Positions 38,214-47,243 of a stretch of 64,000 bases of DNA are shown piece after piece. Below the pieces are notes generated by a model. The model did no database searches. It had not been told where the DNA came from and worked only from the letters and a program-made list of their open reading frames with translations. This DNA is from Sphingomonas hengshuiensis (lineage in GTDB: Bacteria > Pseudomonadota > Alphaproteobacteria > Sphingomonadales > Sphingomonadaceae). Both the position numbers and the translations under genes were made by a program. Position 1 is the stretch's first letter. Each line of letters starts with the position of its first letter. Where the stretch lies: contig QFNF01000008.1 in the NCBI GenBank assembly GCA_003240755.1, positions 1 to 64,000 on the forward strand. Direction: 5' to 3'.

Positions 38214-39388
38214 CACGCATATTGCTGATCGTCGGTGGAGGCATCGCCGCGTACAAGGCGTGCGAGCTGATCCGCCTGCTCCGCGGGGCCGGGCACAGCG
38301 TCCGCTGCGTCCTGACCGATGGCGGCGCGCAGTTCGTGACGCCGATGACGCTGGCGGCGCTCAGTGAACAACCGGTCCATACTAGCCTGTGGGATTTGAA
38401 GGACGAGGCGGAGATGGGCCATATCCAGCTCAGCCGCCAGGCCGATCTGGTCGTCGTCGCGCCGGCCACCGCCGACCTGATGGCGCGCATGGCGGCGGGC
38501 GTCGCCGACGACCTCGCCACCACGCTGCTGCTCGCCACGGACAAGCCGGTGCTGGCGGTCCCGGCGATGAACGTCCGCATGTGGCAGCATGCCGCGACCG
38601 CGCGCAACGTCGCGACGCTGCGCCGCGACGGCGTGAGCGTGATGGAGCCCGACGCAGGCGCGATGGCATGCGGCGAGTTCGGTCCCGGCCGCCTGCCCGA
38701 ACCGGCCGCGATCGTCGCCATGATCGAGGCGATGACCGCGCCGGCCGCGCCGCAGTCGCTGGCCGGACGCCGCATCCTCGTCACCGCCGGACCGACGCAC
38801 GAACCGATCGATCCGGTCCGCTACCTCGCCAACCGCTCGTCGGGCAAACAGGGGTTCGCGATCGCCGCCGCCTGTGCCGCGCGCGGGGCCAGCGTGACGC
38901 TGGTCGCCGGCCCGGTGACACTGCCGACTCCGGCGGGAGTCGCGCGCGTCGACGTCGAATCGGCGCGCGACATGGCCAATGCCGTCGCACAGGCGCTGCC
39001 CGCCGATGCGGCGGTGATGGTCGCCGCGGTCGCCGACTGGCATGTCGAGACGGCTCCGTCCAAGCTCAAGAAGGGCGACGGGCCGCCGGTGCTGACGCTG
39101 CAACCCAATCCCGACATCCTCGCGATGCTCGGCCGATCCCCACGCCGCCCGCGCCTGCTGGTGGGCTTCGCGGCGGAAACCGACGACGTGCTGACCCATG
39201 CCACCGCCAAACGGATTGCCAAGAATGCCGACTGGATCGTCGCCAACGACGTGTCGGGTGACGTCATGGGCGGCGACCGCAACGCCGTACACCTCGTCAC
39301 CGCCGACGGGATCGAGCCGTGGGCGGACGCGCCCAAGGGGGATGTCGCCGCCCGCCTTGCCGATCGGATCGCCGATGCGCTGGCTTAG
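38210..39388 (+). CDS. coaBC: Bifunctional phosphopantothenoylcysteine decarboxylase / synthetase
   Basis: 392 aa. The CoaC half (1-175) binds FMN and has H71 (MGHIQLSRQAD), PAMNVRMW (118-125) and the lid cysteine C154 (ACGEFGPGRLPEP). The CoaB half (about 185-392) has VTAGPTHEPIDPVRYLANRSSGKQG, AAVADW and the conserved KLKK. Together they make phosphopantetheine from phosphopantothenate and cysteine for CoA. Confidence 0.95.
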   Translation: MTRILLIVGGGIAAYKACELIRLLRGAGHSVRCVLTDGGAQFVTPMTLAALSEQPVHTSLWDLKDEAEMGHIQLSRQADLVVVAPATADLMARMAAGVADDLATTLLLATDKPVLAVPAMNVRMWQHAATARNVATLRRDGVSVMEPDAGAMACGEFGPGRLPEPAAIVAMIEAMTAPAAPQSLAGRRILVTAGPTHEPIDPVRYLANRSSGKQGFAIAAACAARGASVTLVAGPVTLPTPAGVARVDVESARDMANAVAQALPADAAVMVAAVADWHVETAPSKLKKGDGPPVLTLQPNPDILAMLGRSPRRPRLLVGFAAETDDVLTHATAKRIAKNADWIVANDVSGDVMGGDRNAVHLVTADGIEPWADAPKGDVAARLADRIADALA

Positions 39389-40181
39389 CCCCCTGTTCCT
39401 GCTCGCGGCGGCCGGCTGCGCGACGCATGGACCATCCTCGCCGGCATTGTCGGCGCAAAGCTTCGGCCCCAATGCGACGCGCGACGTGCGGACGCTGGTG
39501 CTGGTGCTGCACGGTGACAGCGATGGCGACGTGCCCGCCGCATTCGCCGATGCGACCCACGCCATCGCCGATGCCATCCCGAATGCCCGCGCGGTGGCGC
39601 TGCTGCGGCCCGGCTATCGCGACGCGGCAGGCAACAGCTCGCCGGGGATGCGCGGCGGGATCGGCGGCGACAGCTATACCGCCGAACGGATCGCGGCGGT
39701 GGCCGACACCATCGTGCAGTGGCGCGCGCGCTATCCGCGGGCGCGCACCATCCTGGTCGGGCAATCGGGCGGCGCGGCGATGGCGGCGGCGCTGACCGGC
39801 ATCCGTCCGGGGCTGGTCGACGGCGTCGTGCTGGCGGGATGCCCGTGCATGCTGCCCGAGTGGCGTAAATATCGCGCAAGGCAGGGGCATGGCAGCTTCG
39901 CCACCCCCGTCGCCAGCTTCGACCCGCTGATGACGGTCGGCGGCGTGGCGCCCGCGACGCGCGTCGCACTGCTGGTCGGGTCGAACGATACCGACACGCC
40001 GCAGCGCTTCTCGCGCGCCTATGCCGAGGCGCTGGCGCTGCGCGGCATCGCCACCGATTACCGCGTGCTGCCGGGCCGGGGCCACGACCTGCTCGGCAGC
40101 CCCGACCTGATCGACGCGGTGCGCCGCATGTCGGCCGTTCCCGTGACGGCGCCGCAGCAGAATGCGAAGGTGATGCCGTGA
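39375..40181 (+). CDS. Alpha/beta-hydrolase lipoprotein
   Basis: 268 aa from ATG 39375 inside the end of coaBC (14-base overlap). Signal with lipobox LLAAAGC. The alpha/beta-hydrolase core is shown by [10 protein letters not shown], the nucleophile elbow GQSGGA and a late catalytic histidine in GRGHDLL. Probably a periplasmic esterase or carboxylesterase; substrate unknown. Ends overlapping the dut start (GTGA). Confidence 0.75.
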   Translation: MRWLSPLFLLAAAGCATHGPSSPALSAQSFGPNATRDVRTLVLVLHGDSDGDVPAAFADATHAIADAIPNARAVALLRPGYRDAAGNSSPGMRGGIGGDSYTAERIAAVADTIVQWRARYPRARTILVGQSGGAAMAAALTGIRPGLVDGVVLAGCPCMLPEWRKYRARQGHGSFATPVASFDPLMTVGGVAPATRVALLVGSNDTDTPQRFSRAYAEALALRGIATDYRVLPGRGHDLLGSPDLIDAVRRMSAVPVTAPQQNAKVMP

Positions 40182-40615
40182 TCGCGCTGCGTCTGCTGCG
40201 CCTGCCCCATGGTGCCGGCCTTCCGCTGCCCGCCTATGCCACCGCCGGCGCGGCGGGGATGGACGTGGTTGCCGCCGAGGACGTCGACCTGCCCCCCGGC
40301 GCGCGCCATGCCGTCGCCACCGGCTTCGCCATGGCGATCCCCGATGGTTACGAGGTGCAGGTCCGCCCACGCTCGGGACTGGCGCTGAGGCACGGCATCA
40401 CCTGTCTCAACACCCCCGGTACGATCGACAGCGACTATCGCGGGGAGGTGAAGGTGATCCTCGCCAATCTCGGCCAGGAACCGTTCCGCGTCGCGCGCGG
40501 CGAGCGGATCGCGCAGCTCGTGCCCGCCCCGGTGCTGCGCGCGACGCTGGACGAGGTCGATGTGCTGGATGACACCGCCCGCGGCACCGGCGGGTTCGGG
40601 TCGACCGGGCGATGA
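40178..40615 (+). CDS. dut: dUTP diphosphatase
   Basis: 145 aa, GTG start overlapping the previous stop. All five motifs are present: [37 protein letters not shown] and the C-terminal [10 protein letters not shown]. Trimeric enzyme that converts dUTP to dUMP, keeping uracil out of DNA. Confidence 0.96.
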   Translation: MIALRLLRLPHGAGLPLPAYATAGAAGMDVVAAEDVDLPPGARHAVATGFAMAIPDGYEVQVRPRSGLALRHGITCLNTPGTIDSDYRGEVKVILANLGQEPFRVARGERIAQLVPAPVLRATLDEVDVLDDTARGTGGFGSTGR

Positions 40616-41046
40616 CCGGGGCCGCCCTGCTCGGCCTCGCCCTGCAACTGGTGCAGGCGGCGCCGGTGGTCCCGCCCGCGGACACGCCGGCGGCACCCGC
40701 CATCCGCTCGCCGATCGACTGGGAGGCGTTGCCGCCGCTCCCCTACCGCCGCACGCCGCGCCCGACGCCGCAGATGACCGCCTTCGTCCTGGCCGAAATG
40801 AAGCGGACGGGCTGTCCACAACCGATCCCGGTCGCCGGCAATGCGCAATTGCGCGTGGATGTCGCGGTGCTGATCGGCGACGACCATGTCGTGCGCGCCA
40901 CGATCCCCCGCGCGATCCGTTGCCCGACGGTCGAACAATATGCCGCCGGGCTGGTGGTCAGCTATGCGCGCGGCAACCTCGTCCCGCGCTTCGTCAACGC
41001 CGGTAGCTGGTATCGCGCGGTGTTGCTGTTCGACTGGGTCGCATGA
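40612..41046 (+). CDS. Secreted hypothetical protein
   Basis: 144 aa. An N-terminal signal-like stretch (about 1-17, [14 protein letters not shown]), a proline-rich segment, then a small globular part with two cysteines (C69 and C104) that may form a disulfide. No family recognised. ATGA overlaps with dut and moeB show it is translated in the same coupled chain. Confidence 0.65.
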   Translation: MTGAALLGLALQLVQAAPVVPPADTPAAPAIRSPIDWEALPPLPYRRTPRPTPQMTAFVLAEMKRTGCPQPIPVAGNAQLRVDVAVLIGDDHVVRATIPRAIRCPTVEQYAAGLVVSYARGNLVPRFVNAGSWYRAVLLFDWVA

Positions 41047-41792
41047 CGTTTTCCGACGCCGAGCTCGACCGCTATGCCCGCCACCTCGTCCTGCATGAAG
41101 TCGGGGGCGCGGGACAGGCCGCGCTGAAGGCGGCGCGCGTCGTCGTGATCGGCGCGGGCGGCGTCGGATCGCCTGCCCTGCAATATCTCGCGGCGGCGGG
41201 GGTCGGCACGCTGGCGGTGATCGACGACGACCGCGTCGATGCCAGCAACCTGCAACGCCAGACGCTGTTCGCCGATGCCGATATCGGGACGCCGAAAGTC
41301 GTGGCGATCGCGGCGGCGCTGGCGCGGATCAATCCGTTCGTCACCGTCGAACCCCATGCAGTGCGCATCGATGCCGGCAATGCCGCCGGTCTGCTCGCCG
41401 GTGCCGATGTCGTGGTCGATGGCTGCGACAACTTCGCGACTCGGCTGGCCGTCGCCGATGCCGCGCTGGCGGCGCATGTTCCGCTGGTGTCGGCGGCGGT
41501 CGGGCGGTTCGAAGGCCAGTTGGGTGTGTTCCGCGGGTGGGAGCCGGACCTTCCCTGCTATCGCTGCTTCGTCGGCGACGATCCCGACCGCGCCGATGCG
41601 AGCTGTGCGGACCAGGGCGTGCTGGGCGCGCTGACCGGAATCGTCGGCAGCATGGCCGCGCTGGAGGCGATGCGCGCGATCATCGGCTTCGGCGACGATC
41701 CGGCCGGGCGGGTGTTGATCGCCGACCTGCTCGGTTTCCGCTTCCGCACACTGGCGCTACCCAGGGATCCGGGCTGTCGATGCGCGGGCTGA
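41043..41792 (+). CDS. moeB: MoeB/ThiF-family adenylyltransferase
   Basis: 249 aa. VVIGAGGVGSPALQYLAAAGVG binds ATP; DDDRVDASNLQRQTLF and DGCDNFATR follow; zinc-binding cysteines are CYRC (LPCYRCF) and C-terminal CRC. It adenylates a small sulfur-carrier protein (MoaD for molybdopterin, or ThiS for thiamine); specificity cannot be decided from sequence alone. Confidence 0.85.
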   Translation: MTFSDAELDRYARHLVLHEVGGAGQAALKAARVVVIGAGGVGSPALQYLAAAGVGTLAVIDDDRVDASNLQRQTLFADADIGTPKVVAIAAALARINPFVTVEPHAVRIDAGNAAGLLAGADVVVDGCDNFATRLAVADAALAAHVPLVSAAVGRFEGQLGVFRGWEPDLPCYRCFVGDDPDRADASCADQGVLGALTGIVGSMAALEAMRAIIGFGDDPAGRVLIADLLGFRFRTLALPRDPGCRCAG

Positions 41793-42115
41793 CGATCGTC
41801 GTCGCCGGTCCCGACCCCGACCGGTTCCGCGCGGCGCTGACCATGGCCTGTGCCGCCGCCGCGCTCGGCGGGCGGACGCGGGTCTATCTGCACGAGCAGG
41901 CGGTGACGTTGCTGACCGCGACCGGATCGGCCCCCGCCGGGTTGCCGGACCTCGCCGAGCTGCGTGCCGTCGCGAGCGATAGCGGCGTCGAACTGATCGC
42001 GTGCCAGACCGGCCTCGCGCTTGCCGGCGTGTCGGCCACCCGGGCGGACGTCGCCGCCGGCGGGATGATCGACCTGCTCGCGACGCTGTCGGACGACCGC
42101 CTCGTCACGCTGTGA
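41780..42115 (+). CDS. DsrE/DsrF-like small protein
   Basis: 111 aa from ATG 41780, overlapping moeB by 13 bases. IVVAGPDPDRFRAALTMACAAAALGGRTRVYLHEQAV and the cysteine in LIACQTGLALAGV fit the DsrE sulfur-transfer fold. Coupling to moeB, which works in sulfur-carrier activation, supports a sulfur relay or trafficking role. Confidence 0.7.
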   Translation: MRGLTIVVAGPDPDRFRAALTMACAAAALGGRTRVYLHEQAVTLLTATGSAPAGLPDLAELRAVASDSGVELIACQTGLALAGVSATRADVAAGGMIDLLATLSDDRLVTL

Positions 42116-42151
42116 CCGACGGGCGGAGGCCATGGCCCCCGCCCCGATCGC

Positions 42152-43018
42152 TCAACCGTTCGCCAGCGCTTCCTCGGCGAACGCGCGTACCGCCGGCCCG
42201 ATATCGGCCCGCGCCAGCGCCAGCGCGATATTCGCCTGCACCCACCCGGCCTTGTCGCCGCAGTCGTAGCGCTTGCCATCGAAGGTGAAGCCATGAAACG
42301 GCTGGTTCCCGATCAGCTTGGCCATCGCATCGGTCAACTGGATCTCTCCGCCCGCCCCCGGCTCCTGCGAGTCGAGAATCTGCATCACCTCGGGCTGCAG
42401 GATGTAGCGGCCGGGAATCATCAGGTTCGACGGCGCCTTGCCCTTGGGCTTTTCGACCAGCGCGGTGACTTCGGTCAGGCGACCGTCCTGCTTGCCGGGG
42501 GAGATGATGCCGTATTTGTCGGTTTCGCTGTCGGGCACTTCGAGCGCGCCGATCACGTTGCCGCCGACCTGCTCATAGGCATCGACCATCTGGCGCAGGA
42601 ACCCGCCGACCATCAGTTCGTCGGGCAGCAGTACCGCGAACGGTTCGTCGCCGACGATCTCGCGCGCGCACCACACGGCATGGCCGAGGCCCAGCGGCTC
42701 CTGCTGGCGGACATAGACCGGGCTGCCCGGCTTCTGACGTATCCCCTCGATCAGCGCCATCGACTTGCCGCGTGCCTTCATCGTCGCTTCCAGTTCGTAG
42801 GAAACGTCGAAATGGTCCTCCAGCGCGCCCTTGCCCCGGCCGGTGACGAAGATGATCTGTTCGATCCCGGCTTCCAGCGCCTCTTCGACCGCATATTGGA
42901 TCAGCGGCTTGTCGACGACGGTCAGCATCTCCTTGGGCATCGACTTGGTCGCGGGAAGGAACCGCGTGCCGAGGCCGGCGACCGGAAAGACTGCCTTGCG
43001 AACCTTCTTGATCGTCAT
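42152..43018 (-). CDS. galU: UTP-glucose-1-phosphate uridylyltransferase
   Basis: 288 aa from ATG 43018, chosen because AGGA lies eight bases upstream; an ATG nine bases earlier is also possible. AVFPVAGLGTRFLPATKSMPKEML is the nucleotide-binding start; VDKPLIQYAVEEA, VRQQEPLGLGHAV and LLPDEL follow. It makes UDP-glucose from the product of pgm and feeds the priming transferase and the UDP-uronate branch. Confidence 0.95.
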   Translation of the reverse strand: MTIKKVRKAVFPVAGLGTRFLPATKSMPKEMLTVVDKPLIQYAVEEALEAGIEQIIFVTGRGKGALEDHFDVSYELEATMKARGKSMALIEGIRQKPGSPVYVRQQEPLGLGHAVWCAREIVGDEPFAVLLPDELMVGGFLRQMVDAYEQVGGNVIGALEVPDSETDKYGIISPGKQDGRLTEVTALVEKPKGKAPSNLMIPGRYILQPEVMQILDSQEPGAGGEIQLTDAMAKLIGNQPFHGFTFDGKRYDCGDKAGWVQANIALALARADIGPAVRAFAEEALANG

Positions 43019-43175
43019 CGCTTTCATCCTGAAATTGCTGCGCTGCAATAGAGCGCTGCCGGTCGATTGGCAAACCGCCCTCGTGATGACGCCCAACGCC
43101 GGCACCGGTGTCCTGGTTCACCCCGCGCGGTTCATTGATCGTGCATCCCCTTTCGCCTAGAGGCCGGTGCACATC

Positions 43176-43958
43176 ATGGTTTTTTCCCGATTTCTTCGCA
43201 AACCCGCCATTCCCGCTCCCCGTGTTCCCGAGGGCCAGATCGTCTATGCGATCGGCGACGTGCATGGGCGGCTGGATTGCCTCGAGGATTTGCTGGCCCG
43301 GATCGACGCCGATCCCGATCGTGGCGACCGCCGGGTGAAGCTGGTGTTCCTGGGCGACCTGATCGATCGCGGGCCGCGGTCGCGCGACGTCGTCGAACGG
43401 GTGATGACGCTCTGCGCGGCCAGCGAGGACGTGACCTGCCTGTGCGGCAACCATGAGGAATTGCTGCTTCATGCCGCCGATGGCGCGCGCCAGGCACTGG
43501 GCATCTTCGCCCGGGCCGGCGGCCGGGAAACATTGCTGAGCTACGGCGTGGACGAGGCGGCCTATGAACAGGCCGATCTCAAGGGCGTCGCCCAACTGGT
43601 GCGCGACCATGTCCCGGCCGCACATCTCGATTTCCTGCGCGCGCTGCCCGATCAGCTTGTCCTCGGCGATTATGTCATGGTGCATGCGGGCATCCGTCCT
43701 GGCGTGGCGCTGGAGGCGCAGAAGGCGTCGGACCTGCGCTGGATACGGGCGCCGTTCCTCGACCATGCCGGGCGGTTCGAGCGCTTCGTCGTCCACGGCC
43801 ATACCGTGACCACCGAACCGGATGTGCGGGCGAACCGGATCGGGATCGATACCGGCGCCTATCGCAGCGGGCGGCTGACCGCGCTGGTGCTGCATGACGA
43901 CGTACGGCGTTTTCTGGCCACGGCGCTACCCGAAGGGGCCGGCATCGGCGTCGGCTGA
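43176..43958 (+). CDS. PPP-family metallophosphatase
   Basis: 260 aa (an alternative GTG start lies nine bases earlier). The metal-binding motifs GDVHG, GDLIDRG and GNHEE are complete, with later histidines in VMVHAG and VVHGHT. This is the bacterial serine/threonine phosphatase type (PrpA-like) and may act on phosphoproteins or on nucleotides such as ApaH substrates. Divergent from galU, convergent with a small exported protein across a shared terminator. Confidence 0.85.
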   Translation: MVFSRFLRKPAIPAPRVPEGQIVYAIGDVHGRLDCLEDLLARIDADPDRGDRRVKLVFLGDLIDRGPRSRDVVERVMTLCAASEDVTCLCGNHEELLLHAADGARQALGIFARAGGRETLLSYGVDEAAYEQADLKGVAQLVRDHVPAAHLDFLRALPDQLVLGDYVMVHAGIRPGVALEAQKASDLRWIRAPFLDHAGRFERFVVHGHTVTTEPDVRANRIGIDTGAYRSGRLTALVLHDDVRRFLATALPEGAGIGVG

Positions 43959-44074
43959 CGCTCGCCGCACCATGGCGGGATCCACTCCCGGGTCCAGTCG
44001 CACCTCGCACGATCCCCCGGCTGCCCGCTGGCCGCGCAGGCCCGCGTATTCCGACGGATCGAGCAACCCGAACG

Positions 44075-44106
44075 AAAAAGGGCGCCCCGAACGGAGCGCC
44101 CTTTTT
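44075..44106. terminator. Bidirectional intrinsic terminator
   Basis: AAAAAGGGCGCCCC and GGAGCGCCCTTTTT form a 14-bp stem with one mismatch and a GAAC loop. With an A-run on one side and a T-run on the other it can stop both the phosphatase transcript (+) and the small exported protein transcript (-). Confidence 0.9.
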
Positions 44107-44138
44107 ACCAATCGGTGCGCGGTCGCCCGCGCGGACGA

Positions 44139-44375
44139 TCAGTTGCTGTCCGAGTCGCTGTCCGAGTCGGCGACGACAACGATGCCCGCAACGACGGCAG
44201 CAGCCGCCAGGATGGCGACGATCACGCCGCCGCCGGCCAGCTTCTCACCCTTGGCGGCCGGAGCCGACGCACGGGCAACCGACAGCTTCGAAGCGTTCGC
44301 AGCGTTGGCGATCGTCGGAGCAACGGTCATCGACACGGCCGAAGCCGCGATCAGCATCTTCTTGGCAAAACCCAT
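44139..44375 (-). CDS. Small exported protein with membrane segment and Asp/Ser tail
   Basis: 78 aa. Signal peptide (MGFAKKMLIAASAVSMTVAPTIANA), a short basic linker, a hydrophobic segment (GGVIVAILAAAAVVAGIVVVA, about 48-69) and an acidic C-terminus of alternating D and S. No family recognised. Short proteins like this are common in sphingomonads, but their function is not known. Confidence 0.65.
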   Translation of the reverse strand: MGFAKKMLIAASAVSMTVAPTIANAANASKLSVARASAPAAKGEKLAGGGVIVAILAAAAVVAGIVVVADSDSDSDSN

Positions 44376-44594
44376 TTCTACACTCCCTTGTAAAACTCTA
44401 CGTCAAGCCGCCTTTTGCACAGCAACAAGCGACCTGCAAGCCGAATCATCCCGCCCACGACCACCCGTTCCGGATAACGGACCGATAGTGACCGCAGGGA
44501 TGCCTTGCCGGAAACCCGTTAATTTTCACCTAGTTCCAGCGCGAGAACGCCGGGATATGCGATGCATGGCGACGATACATGGCGCCGTGTCGCC

Positions 44595-45638
44595 CTATCC
44601 GAGCGGCTGGTTCCGTGTCGCGAGCACGGGCGGCCGATAGGGGATCGGCGCGCCGGGCGGCAGCGCGGCGATCTCCGCCGCGATCAGTTCCGCCCGTTTG
44701 CCCGCCGACGAATGGGTCCGGCTGTAGAAGATGCCGCCGTCGATCCGTGACCCCGGCCCCTTCCAGAAGGCGACTGCCAGCGTCGGATCCCAGCCTGCGT
44801 TGCGCAGCAGATGCACGCCAAGCCGGTCGGCATCATCCTCGGTCGAACGGAAGATGCGTCCGTTGCGCCCCAGTTCGCGAAACACGCCGCGACTGACCTT
44901 CGCTGCTTCCAGCCGGGCGTGATGGCGCAGGATATTGTGCGACAGCTCGTGCGCGACGACCACCGCCAGTTGCGGGTCGGCGAAGCGATCCAGGAACTGG
45001 CTGGAAATCTGCACCAGCCGGCCATCCGCCACGGCATCGAACGACGACCCGACCTTCAGTTCGAACAGGGTGCGACAACCGGGCGAAGCATCGATGGCGA
45101 CTGCCCGATCGGGTCCGGCACCGCGCAGCACCACGCGCAGCGGGCGATCGGCCGGCTGCGAATCGATCAGGGCCACGAAAGCGTCGCGCGTGGTCAGATG
45201 CCCACCACCACTCGCCACGGGCACCGGACGCCCGTTGACGCTGACGATCGAATCGTTGGCGCGCACGCCCGCGCGTGCCGCGGCGCTGCCCGGCACGACC
45301 GCCTCGACCGCAACCCCTGTCGCGAAGCCGAACGCCTTGCGCGCCGTGGCCTGTTCCTCGACGGCATATTGATCGATCGCATGGACGATCATGCCGGGGA
45401 CCGGTGCCAGGTCGGTGCACAGCGGCGCGTTCGCCGTGGCCAGCCGATACCCGATCGCGCCGAGCCGCAGGTCGGCTGCGCGCAATGCTTCCAGTGCCGC
45501 GACATCGGCGGGCGGCATGGGCGCGGGGGCAGGTGCTGCACCGATCGTCACGCACGCGCCGATGATCGTCAGGATGCGGCACCTGCGGTACCCATGGGGT
45601 CGGACGGACGGGATGCGGGGCAGGAAAACGAACGACAT
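44595..45638 (-). CDS. M48-type metalloprotease with N-terminal PDZ domain
   Basis: 347 aa from ATG 45638. An N-terminal signal or anchor region (about 20-40), a PDZ domain (about 100-190: VAVEAVVPGSAAARAGVRANDSIVSVNGRPV), then a zinc protease domain with VVVAHELSHNILRHH (HExxH) and a downstream zinc-ligand candidate in STEDDADRLG. It is probably periplasmic and may process or clear misfolded envelope proteins. The PDZ is inserted before the protease domain, unlike BepA-type M48 with TPR. Confidence 0.8.
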   Translation of the reverse strand: MSFVFLPRIPSVRPHGYRRCRILTIIGACVTIGAAPAPAPMPPADVAALEALRAADLRLGAIGYRLATANAPLCTDLAPVPGMIVHAIDQYAVEEQATARKAFGFATGVAVEAVVPGSAAARAGVRANDSIVSVNGRPVPVASGGGHLTTRDAFVALIDSQPADRPLRVVLRGAGPDRAVAIDASPGCRTLFELKVGSSFDAVADGRLVQISSQFLDRFADPQLAVVVAHELSHNILRHHARLEAAKVSRGVFRELGRNGRIFRSTEDDADRLGVHLLRNAGWDPTLAVAFWKGPGSRIDGGIFYSRTHSSAGKRAELIAAEIAALPPGAPIPYRPPVLATRNQPLG

Positions 45639-45738
45639 GCCGCGCGAATAGCATGAACGCAGCGGGCGAAGCGATGCCGCACCGACGAAAACGGCGCCGG
45701 GAATGCCCGACGCCGCCCTGTCCCATGTTTCGGTCGCG

Positions 45739-46365
45739 TCAGCGCACGGCAGGCGGCGGTACCGCCCCCGCCGGCGGCATCGCGCCCTGCGGCAGGCCAC
45801 CACCACCCTGTTGCTGCATCATCTGCTGCATCTGAAGCTGCTGGAGCACGGTTTCCGGGATGAAGTCGACCATCTCGACGTCGAACACCAGTACCTGCTT
45901 CGACAGTTTTTCCATTTCCGGCGGCATCGGCGGAGCGCCGGCGGGACGCGGCCCGCCATAGCCCAGTTCCGGCTTCAGCCAGAAACGATAGCGCGAGCCC
46001 TTCGGCATCAGCTTCAACGCCTCGCCAAAGCCGGGAACGACACCCTTCGGCGACATCGGCGTCGGGCGCTGGCTCTGATCGAAGGTCGTGCCGTCCGGCA
46101 GCTTGCCGACATAGTTGATGAGCGTGACGTCGGCATCGGTCGGCGTCGGGCCGCTGCCCTTGGCAAGCACTTCATATTGCAGGCCGCTGGCGGTTGTCAC
46201 CACGCCCGGCCGCGATGCGTTGCCGGACAGGAACGCATCCACGCCGCTGCGCGTGCCGGCCCAGGCGAAGCCGACCGCGAGCAGCAGTGCGAGGATGACT
46301 CCCACCCAGATCCACACGACATGGCGGCGTTTTACGGGACGCAGCGGAACGGCAGTGACCGACAT
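45739..46365 (-). CDS. FKBP-type peptidyl-prolyl isomerase, membrane-anchored
   Basis: 208 aa. One membrane helix (about 16-37), then the FKBP domain (about 55-165) with GLQYEVLAKGSGP, LINYVGKLPDGTTFDQS, GVVPGFGEALKLMPKGSRYRFWLKPELGYG. The C-terminal 40 residues are a low-complexity tail rich in Q, M, G and P. It likely acts on periplasmic proteins. Downstream of rpsU on the same strand. Confidence 0.9.
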   Translation of the reverse strand: MSVTAVPLRPVKRRHVVWIWVGVILALLLAVGFAWAGTRSGVDAFLSGNASRPGVVTTASGLQYEVLAKGSGPTPTDADVTLINYVGKLPDGTTFDQSQRPTPMSPKGVVPGFGEALKLMPKGSRYRFWLKPELGYGGPRPAGAPPMPPEMEKLSKQVLVFDVEMVDFIPETVLQQLQMQQMMQQQGGGGLPQGAMPPAGAVPPPAVR

Positions 46366-46410
46366 CGAAACCCCTTATGACGCATCATTCGCGCCGCATC
46401 GCTTGGGACC

Positions 46411-46440
46411 AACAACCCTGCCGATCATGCGCCGGCAGGG
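46411..46440 (-). terminator. Hairpin after rpsU
   Basis: CCCTGCCG (46416-46423) pairs perfectly with CGGCAGGG (46433-46440) with a nine-base loop. On the minus strand it is followed by TTGTTGGT, a weak T-run. It lies 20 bases beyond the rpsU stop, before the FKBP gene. Confidence 0.6.
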
Positions 46441-46459
46441 CATCAACAGGCAAACCGCC

Positions 46460-46666
46460 TTACCGCGCGCTGTCGCGCTCCACCCGCTTGCGCTCCAGCT
46501 TGCGGGCGCGACGAACGGCGGCGGCACGCTCGCGGGCGCGCTTCTCCGAAGGCTTTTCGTAATGACGGCGCAGCTTCATCTCGCGATACACGCCCTCGCG
46601 CTGCAGCTTCTTCTTGAGCGCGCGCAGGGCCTGATCGACATTATTGTCACGGACGATGATCTGCAT
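46460..46666 (-). CDS. rpsU: 30S ribosomal protein S21
   Basis: 68 aa: [48 protein letters not shown], the complete S21 signature with a basic C-terminus. It binds 16S rRNA near the anti-Shine-Dalgarno end. Confidence 0.96.
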   Translation of the reverse strand: MQIIVRDNNVDQALRALKKKLQREGVYREMKLRRHYEKPSEKRARERAAAVRRARKLERKRVERDSAR

Positions 46667-46790
46667 GAGGCCGTAAAACTCCGGGTATCTTCAATCGCAA
46701 TAGCATAGGGTTCGCTGAAGCAGGGCCGCAGCGTGACACCTTCCCCTATCAGGAGTGCCGTGCCGGCGCAACCGCCGGCCACGGCGAAGG

Positions 46791-47180
46791 TCAGAACAGC
46801 AGGTCGCCGCCGCTGCGGCGGGCGAGGATGCGGCCGATCGCATCGAACAACGCATCCATCGCCACCGGTTTGAACAGGACTTCGTCGGCACCCATCGCGA
46901 TGCAGCGCTCCGTCAGGTCGATCGCGGTATCGGCGGTGACGACGATGATCGGCAGGTCGCGCTTGGCATCGGTGCGCTCCCGCACCCGCCGGATGACCTC
47001 GAACCCGTCCATCCCCGGCATGCGCAGGTCGAGCAGCATCAGGTCGAACGTTTCCTCGTCGATCCGCTGCAATCCCGCCTCGGCCAGATCCGCCTCGACC
47101 ATGACCGCGCCGGCGACATCGAGCATGTCGCGAACGACCCGGCGATTCATCGCGTCGTCCTCGACGAACAGGATCCTCAC
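46791..47180 (-). CDS. Single-domain response regulator (CheY-like)
   Basis: 129 aa, receiver only. FVEDDAMNRRVV gives the acidic pocket, LLLDLRMPGMDGF the phospho-acceptor aspartate, VVTADTA the switch threonine and LFKPV the lysine. With no output domain it probably relays phosphate or binds a partner. It follows the histidine kinase gene by 63 bases on the same strand. Confidence 0.88.
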   Translation of the reverse strand: MRILFVEDDAMNRRVVRDMLDVAGAVMVEADLAEAGLQRIDEETFDLMLLDLRMPGMDGFEVIRRVRERTDAKRDLPIIVVTADTAIDLTERCIAMGADEVLFKPVAMDALFDAIGRILARRSGGDLLF

Positions 47181-47243
47181 GACCGGCAGGCCTGAGCGGC
47201 CAGGTTGGTATCAAAGCTGCTCATATTGCGATCCGCTATCGCG

